A stretch of 64,000 bases of DNA from Lycium barbarum. Taxonomy: Eukaryota > Streptophyta > Magnoliopsida > Solanales > Solanaceae. Of this stretch, positions 15,001-23,791 are shown in pieces; the stretch's first letter is position 1, and each line of letters begins with the position of its first letter. Location of the stretch: positions 164,561,713-164,625,712 of the forward strand of contig NC_083337.1 in assembly GCF_019175385.1 (NCBI RefSeq), given 5' to 3'. The notes beneath the pieces were generated by a model. It made no database searches, was not told where the DNA came from, and saw only the letters and a list, made by a program, of their open reading frames with translations. The position numbers and the translations under genes were made by a program.

Positions 15001-18000
15001 AGTTACAGCACAAGTTTGGGCATTATTCATCAATTTGGCTATGGTGAACTGCTCTATGCCAGAAGCACACTGCTGATCTTTTAAGTTGTGAGGGGAGGTA
15101 GCAAGAGCCAGAAGATGTGGTGGAGAACAATTCCTGCCTGCATTTGGTGGAACATTTGGAAGGAAAGAAATGAAAGGATTTTTGAAGGAAAAGAGAGCTC
15201 CTTCCATACAGAAGATCAAGTGGAAGGTGATCACTTCTTTATGTTTTTGGTGTAAAGAGCAATATATAGAAGAGGAAGTTCAGTTAGATGACTTCATAGG
15301 ATTACTGTAATTAGTTTCTGTTAAGTGTAAATTTTTGGAGGTGGCCAGCATGCCCTTAATGCTGAGGAATACAAAGTTACCAGTTGCGGAAAAAATATAT
15401 ACTAGCGTTCTTTTTTGATAAGGATATACTACCATTCTTATTCAATACTTAGAGCCTGTTTGGATGGGCTTAAAATAAGCAGCTTATAAGCTGGAAACAG
15501 CTTATAAGCCAAAAAAAAAAAAAAAAATTGGGGTAGGCTAACTTATTTTTTTTGGCTTATAAGCTGTTTTCAGCTTATAAGCTGTTTTAGATAAGCTAAG
15601 CCAAATGGGCCCAATTATTTTTTTGGGCTTATTTTATGCACAAAATGGCTTTAAGCTAGCTAGCAAAACACTCAAAAAGCCGAAAACAGCTTATAAGCAA
15701 CTTATAAGCCAATCCAAACGGGCTCTTAACCTCTTAGAATCCCTATAATATTGGAAAGGGATTCCTTTCTTTTGGTTTTCGCTGACTATAATTTCTTTTT
15801 ATAACCAAGAAATTCCCGAGGAAAAGTGGTGCACGGTTCAAAACTCGGTGAACTTGGGCCCACCTTCTCTACCCTTTCCGATTAAAATACAGGCTTTTTT
15901 CTGCGGCAGCGAACCGCGCTCTTACCCGTAGACAGAATCCCTAGGGGCAAAGGATATACCCACATTCTTATTCAATGCTTAGCTGTAGACAGAATGCCTA
16001 CCGTTATTAAAAATAATTAAATAAATAGAACAAATATTACGCAACAAAAAAACTGAATAAGTTGATAAATTCAATCATTATAATTTCTAATGCCTTTGCC
16101 TTGTTTATATCTGACCATACCCTCCAATTCCACTGTTTAAATAGAAGAGAATCAAACAACTATGAACAAAGTAGGTATCAAAACTCCTTTCAATCTAACT
16201 TTTTGCTCTCATCTGCCCAAGCCTTGGTGGGCAGAGAATTAATTGGTACCTGTGTTGGGGTGAGCTGGGGAGGGAGCGGTAGAATAGTCAAGATGCACAT
16301 AAGCGGACCCGGGTACTACCGTTATAAAAATAATTAATTAAATAGATAAAATATTGAAACAACTGCGCTCAGGAAATCAGGCCAAGACGTCGACTTTGAC
16401 AGGCGAGATGAAAAAGAATTCCTTACACTACAAAAAATTGAATAAGTTGATAAATTCAATCATTATAATTTCTAATGCATTTTCCTTGTTATACTTGACT
16501 GTGTCCTCCAATTCCACTATTTAAATAAGAGTATCAAACAACAAATTAGGCATCTAAACTCCTTCCAATCTAATTTTTGTTCCCAACTGCCCAAGTCTTG
16601 GTGGTAGTGTCACCCGATATCTGTGCTGAGAGAGGTAGCAGGTACCCGGAAAATAGTCGAGATGCACGTAAGCGGACACAGATACCACCGTCGTACAACA
16701 TAAGATAAAAAATAATTACACTACAAAAAACTGAATAAGTTGATAAATTCACTCATTATAACTTCACTAAAGCATTTGCCTTGTTTATATCTGACTGTGT
16801 CCTCCAATTCCACTATTTATTTAGAAGAGTATCAAACAATATGAACAAATTAGGCATCTAACCTCCTTCTAATCTAACTTTTGTCCCTTCCATTTCAATT
16901 AATAGTCATATGTAGTGTCACTAACAATAGCTCAAAAAGAGTTCCGTAAAGCTCCTTTTCTCCTCCTTTCATCCTCTAATCGCCTTTGATTGAATAAAAA
17001 AGGAGGCTTCATAAGATGTTTTATCATCTAGAGAAAATGCTTTTAAAGATAACCACTGCTTACGAAAATGCCATCCAGTTAACTCCTTCCCCGCCTTTGA
17101 GTAGCACCTCAACATAAAAAGCCTTTGAGAAATCTTCATTAAAATCTATTTCAACATCTTTCTTTGTGTTTAAACTAGTCAATGTCCCATTTTTGAGACA
17201 TAGGACCTAAGTTCAATACCTTACATATGCAAGAAACCTACAGAAATAGATTTTTTTTTTTTTGGTTACTACAATATTCTCAGTAGATCAATGCATACCA
17301 GCATGCATCTTAAGAAACTATGCAGACCTAGCGAGAGCATTACCTTGTATCAACAACATAGAAGAAAGAACTCGATATTGTTCTTGTTGTAAAGCCAGCC
17401 CTGCTCATATCCGTTTTACCTTACACAATATTCTATTAAAGGCTTGTAATTGCAGAATCACTGCACCCTCAGTAAGCAATAACTGTTTTGGATGCTACTT
17501 CAAAGTCTTTAACTTCGCCGCATCTTAATAGAACACCATCTCTACCAACTTGAATCTAAATAGTTCTACAGCTTATACCTAGAGTTTGCTTCAAACTTCT
17601 GTCCTTTACATGATAACGCATATAAGGAATTCGGATTTCACTCCAGTTTATATAATAAAGCACTCTTTTTTCCTTTTGTTGCCTTAGTCTATCTAATAGT
17701 GTTAAGGGAACAGTTCTTAAGGGGTTGAACAGATACGTCTACGAGAACCATTTCAAAAGTTAAAACGAATTATGTGGATATATGGTTCCACGTTTAGGTA
17801 GAAACAGCCAGCTATTGCAAAGACCACAGAATTGTTCCATTTGTACAATCACCACAAAGTGATTCCTCACAGCCACAACTCTAATTGTTAATTCACTATC
17901 ATCCATTAGAAAATTTAAAGAGATACTCCCTCCAGTTCAGAAAGAGTGTCCACTTAGGAATGGACTTGGACAAGAAGGTTCACCTTCACACTCCTGTCTT

Positions 18001-19229
18001 AACTAGCCTAAATCGGGCATTCTTTATCCAACAAGCAAATAACTAAGTATCTTCTGTGCGCACCCGAAGGGTAGCGGCTGCGGGTTGCCATGTCATCAAA
18101 AAAAAAAAAAAAACTAAGTATCTCATAGGTCCAAAATCTGACCAGTCTAAATGGTCTCTAACTAATAATTCAAGTCTTCGACAGAATACTTATACTGTAA
18201 ACGACAAGCATGAATTCAATAAGTGCATGTTGCCTTCTAATTAACTAGCAGATAATCCCATTCACTAGTAGACATCCAATTTAACCCTACAATACCCAGA
18301 GGCGGATCCAGGATTTTAGTTCTATGGGTTCAATCTTTAAGGTTCTTAACCTTGAATTCATTATACTTTTTGAAGTAATTTTTTTTTTTTGGTGAAGTAA
18401 TTAAAATGTATTAGAATGGCATCAAGAAGATGCAGAGGTTACAACTAAGCATAAAGCTGCTTCAAACAAGAATTAACATGAAGCTAGCTGAGCAAAAACC
18501 TGTAAACCAGTAAACACATACATAAATTAATGGGTTCATATCTACATAAATTTATGCTCCGTGATGAAAGTATTGGTTTCAGATAAACCCGGTGCGTCAA
18601 AACCCCACTCGCCCCTCACAATAGCCCATTCTAAGCAGTTTAAACCTAAAACCCAAAATCAAACAAGAACACCTACCACTTACACAACATAGCTCATAGT
18701 ACCAAAAAAATCCAATAACCCTTCAACTGAAGCTAAAACCAAAGGAAAACCAACTATTGCAATAAATGGAAAGACAAACCCATCACATACATACACACAT
18801 GTATAAAATAACAAACAAATCGACCACATCTAGTTTCGAATTGAAGCATATGCATTAGTTAAAGTTATGACCTTTAACTTATACTGTAAAAAACAAGCAT
18901 TAATTCAATAAGTCCATGCTGCCTTTTAATTAACTAACAGATCAATTTAACCCTACAATACCAACCCTAAACCCAAGATCACCACTCATAACAACATATA
19001 CACAGCATAGCTGATAGTAGCAAAAATCCAATAACCCTAACCAATTAGTGCAAACAAATCTGATAGAAAATATGTATTAGTAGTGTAAAGTTGGAACCTT
19101 TTCGTTTTTGAAGCGAGTACGAACATTGCCAAGCTCTTTATCAACACGAAGACGTTCCTGTTCTTTGTTTTGGCAATTACGAATGTCGCTAATGAATACT
19201 GACAAACCTCTCATGCCTGATAACGCCAT
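1..19229 (-). CDS. AP2A: AP-2 complex subunit alpha (alpha-adaptin), 3' end outside window
   Basis: Large subunit of the AP-2 adaptor, which links clathrin to PIP2 and cargo at the plasma membrane in endocytosis. Exons, 5' to 3' on the minus strand: 19229-19098, 7716-7585, 7162-7037, 6869-6807, 6705-6608, 6526-6319, 6064-5993, 5869-5777, 5370-5269, 5078-4981, 4508-4427, 4293-4205, 3978-3873, 3772-3707, 2280-2174, 2092-1988, 1886-1766, 1589-1410, 1315-1070, 704-624, 541-377, 277-191, 111 to beyond 1. They join in frame into 890 codons with no stop. The start [20 protein letters not shown] is the conserved plant N-terminus. The helical-repeat trunk includes [20 protein letters not shown] and [20 protein letters not shown]; the acidic hinge has [10 protein letters not shown]; the appendage begins near [16 protein letters not shown]. 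About 125 C-terminal residues are missing because the window ends, not because the gene is broken. Intron 1 is about 11.4 kb and full of retroelements; the intron between 3707 and 2280 (1.4 kb) shows no recognisable feature. The family call is very secure. Confidence 0.96.
8447..10453 (+). CDS. LINE ORF1, DUF4283-containing RNA-binding-type protein
   Basis: 668 aa, first ORF of the LINE, expected to bind the element's RNA. Residues about 210-335 match the DUF4283 domain typical of plant LINE ORF1 proteins: a hydrophobic strand around [20 protein letters not shown], then [20 protein letters not shown] and [10 protein letters not shown]. The CCHC zinc knuckle that often follows this domain is not visible. 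The C-terminal half is rich in Ser, Pro and Gln. The ATG at 8447 is the first in a short leader. Its stop codon overlaps the ORF2 start as ATGA. Confidence 0.88.
   Translation: MDNTIYFAVGFKSYDIMRSSEATDVWFDWTERSRNFIRKTSFNIKTMEWIVQVMLEASKVHGNTVRRWKKKDNLSEIFVSRNYNRYGRYISILSLRGKRRSVLIIPELAFNVGWKDIADKVGRFIKSHAIQSTTFSTRLTQKNIPYSEAVRSFKWANRDLNEPPPVARSNQKKEGPVHIDSISSPPHNEVLNRCIVCSFPENASELPTLSDLRRWSQSTWKQAHGLNIYEMVNRCFLLEFASREVAQEVMLGEWRWRKHQIRLQWWTPTIGAIDSRKKPTSVWAKFVGLPLQLWSQQTFKIIGDFCGGWVETEEETQLRNHLKWARVKIKGDGSSIPKEMMIENGGILYTIQIWVELPAIFSAGEEVSASYLAHPSDQRSVENTAGKNVLFSSEKETGHATSSRALEAAFPMGQLTKLPNSENSLGLNKFRVLAQMDEAPLNYNSQPFNEARVEAHDCINKNHQTDPLLVGLKEIAIKFLQTYTAWEAKSTSPTEQPTQTLPSSSFSTEQPNHVTDLQSTEPSASHEVFVPVPSHDTSDLQTPAPFKNAELQLMQVHEVEPVSIQSQEMHEAEVDLNWFKNNMLELSETYGAAFVGYEEEVKALLMKLHKRKISLENQEAGMQVVDAKSKAPRNRGLSKHELKNLESDLNEEVEGVRSRGKVLSLSFK
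10450..14082 (+). CDS. LINE ORF2, endonuclease-reverse transcriptase
   Basis: 1210 aa. Residues 1-230 form an apurinic-type endonuclease: [10 protein letters not shown] near the start, [16 protein letters not shown], then DSDHTPLML near residue 224. The reverse transcriptase follows: [43 protein letters not shown] and the catalytic YADD at residues 691-694. The C-terminus has a zf-RVT domain (about 1045-1130) with [20 protein letters not shown]. No RNase H domain is seen. There are no frameshifts or stops. It overlaps ORF1 by four bases, so translation probably depends on termination-reinitiation or internal entry. Confidence 0.94.
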   Translation: MKVNICSWNVRGLNRVSKRNLVKSCIQEWRADVYCFQETKLEKDIEFFAKQLWGIRWMRCDYLEAEGSKGGIIMLWDSRLWTGVLIDKGTFSITCSFTSTQHSFSWCLTGLYAPHSRIDRQACWEEIATYRGLWEGPWVVCGDFNTNRFTIERRGSSRITNSMADFSEWIEDMELSDPPLNGGRFTWFRGVNHNSAARLDRFLYSTEWEESFRYIKQKMQPRVDSDHTPLMLECGNWDHQKSYFKFENWWLGVEGFTDMVQQWWSNFVVLGCPDYVLSTKLKLLKGKLKEWSKSRFSELLNRKNSLLNELAELDHAQDNRELNEDEMMIRATVLVELEDLSNKEEDSWRQKSRVLWLKQGDKNTRFFQRMATAHKRYNTIDRLIVRGEEVLEPDNIKKAMVDFYKQLYSETESWRPNFDYIGCPRITQEEQDWLQRPFSEAEVIQIIKQSAIDKAPGPDGFTMGFFKACWDTIRDDMMQTIHNFHQNEYFEKSLNATFIALIPKKYGAEELRDYRPISLIGGVYKIISKLITERLKTVMGKLVNDHQMAFIKGRQIMDATLLANELVDSRIKQKVPGILCKLDVEKAFDHVNWSFLLNVLTDMGFGGKWRNWIFFCISTVKFSVLINGSPEGFFHSSRGLRQGDPLSPFLFVLAMEGLNHMLRIANTNSWIRGFGTTNNLGINMEITHLLYADDSLVFCEAKVAQIRHLRAILTIFEALSGLHVNWDKSCLFPVNRVVDLPTLAMILGCQLGSLPTIYLGMPLGAKSKSIGIWNEVIERCDKKLARWKSQYLSLGGRLTLISSVLDALPTYMMGLFPLPKCVEDKLDKLRRNFLWQGNKDRRSMNLVKWEAVTLSKKQGGLGIRNLSFHNQSLLQKWLWRFSLEDTTLWRRFIAHKYGLLNQWTTNVVTSTYGTSTWRTIRNYWPTFNSNICIEIGNGLKTAFWDDAWIGQNSLKSLFPDLYLISLQQQTKTNQVWEHQVWNLLFRRALNDWEIDRVAELLQTLEPFKITPDIPDKPKWTLNSKGFFTVKSAYWNYNHRTSITEVWPWKLIWKIKIPLKVSCFAWLVVRKACLTHERLQRRGFQICSRCLLCGLDVETNDHLFIHCKTTANLWYMFFCILGVSWAMPKTTFELLNSWQGIGNRNGEENWWQLIPACIWWIAWKERNLRLFEDKSNSIHKFRMICLSVLYFWCKQNLLGDIGDLIDFIGKL
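14935..15385 (+). mobile_element. Decayed LINE 3' fragment
   Basis: About 450 bases resemble the 3' end of the LINE at 8390-14217, in the same orientation. Translated in parts it gives [10 protein letters not shown], aligning with [10 protein letters not shown] of the intact ORF2, then a Trp-rich stretch and [11 protein letters not shown]. It ends with a LINE-like GAATACAAAGTTACC. Frameshifts and stops break the frame, and no clear A-tail or target duplication remains. This is an older, related LINE copy. Confidence 0.75.
15452..15725. mobile_element. MITE with TTA target duplication (PIF/Harbinger-type)
   Basis: A 274-bp element with terminal inverted repeats GAGCCTGTTTGGATGGGCTT and (reverse strand) GAGCCCGTTTGGATTGGCTT. 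It is flanked by TTA on both sides (15449-15451, 15726-15728). Internal CAGCTTATAAGC motifs repeat in both orientations, so the element can fold back. TTA duplication and size fit a Tourist-like MITE. Confidence 0.8.
16043..16890. repeat. Three diverged tandem units carrying SINE-like tails
   Basis: The phrase TGAATAAGTTGATAAATTCA recurs near 16053, 16439 and 16732. Each copy is followed by a similar stretch including CCTCCAATTCCACT and ATCAAACAA. Units 1 and 2 end in a SINE 3'-end-like segment (GTAGCAGGTACC, AGTCGAGATGCACGTAAGCG), while unit 3 stops before it. Spacings are about 386 and 293 bases. Small ORFs here are not conserved between units and are not called as genes. Confidence 0.75.
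16891..18040. other. Intron 1 sequence without recognisable genes
   Basis: AT-rich intronic DNA. A CTCCCTCC motif near 17935 resembles a Stowaway end, but no partner end is seen. No coding sequence is supported. Confidence 0.6.
18053..18111 (+). mobile_element. Very short retroposed tail (5'-truncated SINE or LINE)
   Basis: A 59-base insert ends in GCCATGTCATC plus an A run. It is flanked by the perfect 12-bp duplication AACTAAGTATCT at 18041-18052 and 18112-18123. The duplication and poly(A) show target-primed reverse transcription that copied only the source 3' end. Confidence 0.8.
18297..18615. mobile_element. Possible MITE of the GAGGCGGATCCAG type
   Basis: It starts with GAGGCGGATCCAGGATTTTA and near its far end has AACCCGGTGCGTCAAAACCC. 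A related start (GAGGCAGATCCAGAATTTTA) occurs at 42023 in a PDAT intron. The terminal repeats are eroded and no target duplication was found. Confidence 0.35.
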
Positions 19230-19255
19230 TTCCCCCTTCAGATCCAACAAGGCCG

Positions 19256-19279
19256 CTCTCTCTCTCTCTCTCTCTCTCT
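19256..19279. repeat. (CT)n microsatellite in the AP2A 5' leader
   Basis: An uninterrupted CT run lies 27 bases upstream of the AP2A start codon. On the gene's strand it reads (GA)n, as is common in plant 5' UTRs. Its position fits the leader or core promoter; the transcription start is not determined. Confidence 0.85.
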
Positions 19280-21278
19280 GTTAGATCGAACCCTCACAAT
19301 TCTACCTAAATTCTTTCCTGTTTCGCCCGCCTATACATACAGATATTATGTATGTATATGTTGGACTGAGAAATTTAGAAAAGCCGTCAGGAAGACGAAG
19401 ACGACTTCTAGTTTAGTTTAATTTGACGAAACTGGGAGCTATCATTTCCATTTCTCCCATTTGAATTTTTAGTTTTGATTTTTTCTTTTTTGAACAAACG
19501 GACTTTTTTTTTTTTTTTGGTTTATTTATTAGAATTAATTGCTCACTGTTCGTCATGTCAATGTAACGGTTGGGCCCAGTTTTTTGATTTTTGCATGGTG
19601 TTCTCGGGTCCCTTTTTGACCCGAAAACAAAATGTGGATCCTTAGATCCGGAGGGGCTGTTATTTTTCTGTTAAGAACAAATTTTAAATTTCAAATTCTG
19701 GTAGATATTTAGTAATTCAGTTGATTGGCTACATGAATTTTCACCTTGTTGGTGAGGATTCGAATACCGACATTGTAACTCTCTCTTTCATTTCCCCGTC
19801 CCTATCCCTATCCCTATGTAATAAAAAATAAAAAAAAATAAAAATTCAGACTCTGCACTTCTATTGGTGTACATAAGATTTTGCGCTGGCAATACTGACT
19901 TATTTTCATAATGATTGGCTTTGTATATGGGTTTGATTTTGAGATTATGGTGGTTTTAACGATTTTTAATTTTTTATTTCAAACGTTGCCCTATTGAAGA
20001 AAAAAAAACTAAATCAATAGATTGAAGTACATAAAATATTAATAGATAATGATAGGGATAAATCTATCGAATATAGAATATGGATCGATAAAAGATGGTC
20101 CATGCCAATTGCTTATCTCTCTTCCTAGCATTCCACTCAAGAATTATCTGCCTAGTATTCTCAACTCGATATCTACTTTAGAATCTCTTTTTTTAGTACA
20201 ACAAAACATCCTCGTAAGTTATGAAATTGTTTGGTTTACTTATTAATTATACGGGGATTATAATGCAGAGATTGTTTTTGTGATGATTAATAATGAACGA
20301 ATTATTGCAGTAATAAAAATTGAAATGATTGCTGTACATGAATTACTTACTTTAGAAGAGTATTTTTGTCTCTAAATAGTTATTTCTCACATTGTTAATA
20401 CATGTATTCTCATTTCACATTCTATATGTATAAACTAATACATAGATTACATCGTAACTTAATATGGGTATAGTTTAATATCGCCAACCAAACACTTGAT
20501 TAGCTATTGGATGATTATTATTTTTTCTTATGCAGCCAACCAAATACTGTTTTATTTAATGAAGGATTTTATGTTAGACTAATTACTTCACTACCGCAAC
20601 CAAACGTCTCTTAGGACTACGAACATATGCTCAATAGTAGAAGTCAGTAACTCCTTTTATGCCATTAACTAAAATTTGTTAGAGGTCAGAGTGAGGCATG
20701 TCTTTTGTTCAATTCTAAGGTATGATCGAGACTGATAGAAATTAGGTTTCTGTATTTCGTTAATAATATTATCTACACAAATAAAATAAATATTCTGCAA
20801 AGTGGTGTCGGATACGGTTCTGCAGATAATAATGTTTTCTGTGATGGGAGTAATAAATTAGGATATACTATAAACACATATTTTATTAAAGTCTTTTAAT
20901 TCAAGTTGAGAATAATAAACTCACCAACTCAACGTATATCAGTCACTGCGAAGAACATTCAAAATTTAAAATGGGTGCCTAATAAAAGTATTGGCATGTG
21001 GTAGTTGGATCTCATAACACAATGTTTCTGCTGGAAGGTGCCAAATTAAATTTTAATAGGAAAGGAAAAAAGAGTATAACAATAAGAAATTAGAAAAGAT
21101 GTGTGTCATGATTATGCTTTTATCACGTTGTCAGCTGTCTTGCTAAAGGATAAAGGACACCTAGCATTATCATTATTTTAGCCAGTTCTTCTCTCTTTTG
21201 GACATTTCATTTGGGTGTGATTTACATATTTTCTTATTAAAGATCAGAGCAAAAAACAATGAATTTATTCACAGGAAA
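19280..21278. other. Intergenic region upstream of AP2A
   Basis: About 2 kb with no supported gene. It includes the presumed AP2A promoter just right of the 5' leader. Motifs such as CCAACCAAACAC and CCAACCAAATAC near 20484-20545 suggest an old MITE, but the ends could not be fixed. Confidence 0.5.
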
Positions 21279-21291
21279 GTAGGACATCTTT

Positions 21292-21492
21292 TAGCACCAG
21301 GGGTGTGGTATAGTGATCCACGAAATGGCGGAGAATCATGAGATTTCGGGTTCAAATTTCAGTAGAGACAAAAATATTAGGTGATTTCTTTTCATCTATC
21401 CTATTTTTGATGGGAGATTGCAGGTATCTCATGGAATGAGTCGAAGTGCGCACAAACTGACCTGGACAACACAGATATAAAGAAAAAAAAGG
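21292..21492 (+). mobile_element. Full-length tRNA-derived SINE
   Basis: About 200 bases. The 5' part has an A-box-like TGGTATAGTGATCC and a B-box-like GGGTTCAAATTTC, the internal Pol III promoter. The 3' part has GAGTCGAAGTGCGCAC and GACCTGGACAACAC, then an A-rich tail. A 13-bp duplication with one mismatch flanks it (GTAGGACATCTTT at 21279-21291, GTAGGATATCTTT at 21493-21505). Its 3' end matches the SINE split by the LINE in AP2A intron 1. Confidence 0.82.
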
Positions 21493-21834
21493 GTAGGATA
21501 TCTTTAACAATTTCTATTTTCCCATAACGGGGTGCACCAGACCTTGCGTCAGACTGATATTTGATTAAACCCCAATCAAATTTTATAGCATTTTCGAATT
21601 GGATTAAGATGGTGATTTTCAGAGCAGACCATAATATTCTTTATAAACTTAATTATAATCATAAGTTTATGACAATAAATTTGTGCTAAGGAGCAAGGGT
21701 CATGTCAAATGGTAAATGTTTTAAAACCGTCACACGTGAAGGCGGGTAAAGTAAACTCCCTAGTACTACTCCATATTGAACGAAGTTGACTAGAAACTAG
21801 AAAGAGATCCGCCTGGGTGACAAAAAGAGATAAT

Positions 21835-21840
21835 AAAAAA
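21835..21840 (-). terminator. Pol III terminator of tRNA-Arg
   Basis: A run of six T on the minus strand begins seven bases after the tRNA 3' end, as expected for RNA polymerase III termination. Confidence 0.75.
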
Positions 21841-21846
21841 GAAGCA

Positions 21847-21919
21847 CACAGCCGGTGGGACTCGAACCCACAATCGCCTGATTAGAAGTCAGACGCCTTA
21901 TCCATTAGGCCACGGGTGC
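21847..21919 (-). tRNA. trnR-UCU: tRNA-Arg (anticodon UCU)
   Basis: The cloverleaf reads clearly on the minus strand. The acceptor strand is GCACCCG and the D arm GCCTAATGGATAAGGC. The anticodon arm holds the loop CTTCTAA with anticodon TCT; the T arm is GTGGG-TTCGAGT-CCCAC and the discriminator base is G. No intron is present. The acceptor stem has one C-C mismatch at the fourth pair and a G-U first pair, while the other stems are sound. The gene may be active or slightly decayed. Confidence 0.9.
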
Positions 21920-22010
21920 CTCTTCACTGTTTACCAACAATCTAAGTTTATTTTATTTTATATTATAAATGGTAACAAAAAGACGACAGCAAGCACCTAA
22001 TTTAAAATTT

Positions 22011-22290
22011 AGGTGCGTTTGGCCATAAATACCAAAAACAAATTATTATTTTTTTGGTATTTTTGAAGTTGGAATTGTGTTTGGCCATAGTTTTTGAAAT
22101 TGTAATTTTTGGTGAAATGTAGTTGTAAAAAAGTGAATCTTTTTTTAAAAACAAATTTTTTAAGTTTTTGATATTCCGGAATACAACTTCAAGTTGTATT
22201 CGAAATATTTATGCCCAAACGGCCAAAAGTGAAAAAAGTGAGAAAAAAATCCGAAAAAGAGTGAATAATTTTTATGGTCAAACAGCACCT
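22011..22290. mobile_element. MITE with AGGTGC...GCACCT ends
   Basis: A 280-bp AT-rich element. Its ends AGGTGCGTTTGGCCATAAAT and (reverse strand) AGGTGCTGTTTGACCATAAA are inverted repeats, with GTTTGGCC repeated internally. The flanks show no convincing target duplication. The class (hAT- or PIF-like) is uncertain. Confidence 0.65.
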
Positions 22291-23002
22291 CAGTATTTTT
22301 ACTGAGGAGAAGAAAAGGTCTTTAATCCAAACAATTTTTAAGCTTTAGTGGTTTTAATGATACAGAATTAAATTTAACTATCTGAATAACCAATTTAAAT
22401 TTAATCACGTCCCGTTTTGAAAAAATATGCGAGAATTATCCAAAATAATAATAAAGCATCCATAACATGAGAACAATACAATCCAAGAAATACCAATAAA
22501 ATTTTGAAGACTCAGACCGAAACGTTAAACGTTATAATAGTCACATCTTTAATGCTCAATGTATTGCATTACACAAAAGCGAAAAAGATATATACGATCA
22601 TCCAATGCCATATTTATTAGGCTCTAGTCGTCCAGCCGAGCAAGTTGAATCAAACAAGCGCCTAACTATGATATAGTTGAACTTCGAAGCCAATTATCTC
22701 ACAGTGCCATTGACATAGAAAAACGCTATCTGATATCTCTCAACTCTCAAGTCTCATCTACCAATTTTGGAAATTCAGAAAGGTACGAGTAACTTATTCT
22801 CAGTACATCCGAGCCAGTCTTCGCCTCCACCCAACACCCCCTTAATAAGACACCAAATGCCAGTTTGCTCCCAAAGAATCAGAAGAGGAAATGTAAGGCT
22901 GGCCAGACGCAGATTTCTTGGACCAAGATTGACGGCTAATCCACTAACGTATCAGGAACATGGTAAGTGTGAGTACCCAAAGGTGAGATTTAATGACCAA
23001 TA

Positions 23003-23115
23003 AAGTGACTAAGGACTGATGAGAACAATACGGTCTCGGGTTCAAATTTCAGATGAGGCAAAAAATAGTAGATGATTCAAGATCTTTCACTCTTAGAGCT
23101 GAGTGACACTTCAGC
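23003..23115 (+). mobile_element. SINE fragment
   Basis: TCTCGGGTTCAAATTTCAGA here matches the B-box region of the SINE at 21292-21492, followed by the same kind of AGGCAAAAAATAGTAG stretch. The 3' end is lost. Confidence 0.45.
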
Positions 23116-23271
23116 CGCTACCACAGGTTTACAGAATCATGAAGCCACCCGTAAGTATAATCTTTTGCTACAAGCAAATACTACAAGATAATAGCACAAA
23201 ACAGAGGAATCACAGTGCAACATATCTAAAGGAAAGACCATACACCATAAGCACTTCGTACTGACAAAATG

Positions 23272-23287
23272 CCCCCCCCCCCCCCCC
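23272..23287. repeat. Poly(C) tract
   Basis: Sixteen C in a row, downstream of the AXS stop. Similar tracts occur at 50283-50299 and 50890-50904. Confidence 0.9.
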
Positions 23288-23791
23288 TCCCACCAAAAGA
23301 GCTACAAGATCAGTTACAACCTAAAATTTCTATCCGCTTCATTTGCAAACAAACTGCCAGACATATTCCACACAATGTCTGTTAGAAAGGACAATCTATA
23401 TAGATGAACAAATGACCACTGGAGGCAGCAGGTCTAAAAAATGATACAAGATGTGTTTTCATATAGAAGAATAAAATGAATTGACAACGAAATATTAAAA
23501 GGACATTACAGGCTTCCCTTCATTTTATGCCTGATAACTGTTGTTGACAACTCTCCAGTAACATTACATCGACCTATGACACAATTTCCTAATGACTGCT
23601 GTCACAACTCAAGAAGATAAAATACATGATGCTTACAACGTCAGCTATTATAGATTTTCAAAACGTGAGTGGCAAAAAGAAGTTACGTATGTTGAGAACT
23701 GAACCAAGAAGATTCACTTGGGTAGATTCTGTAAAGCAACTGAAAGACCTGCCGACAAGCAGCACGTCCTCGAGAACTACTCCGCCTTCAC

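Noticed and set aside
16062..16337. 91-aa ORF in the tandem repeat block
   Set aside because: The equivalent frame is not kept in the other two units and it ends in a SINE-like tail.
17930..18010. Stowaway MITE starting at CTCCCTCC near 17935
   Set aside because: No matching inverted end or TA duplication could be found.
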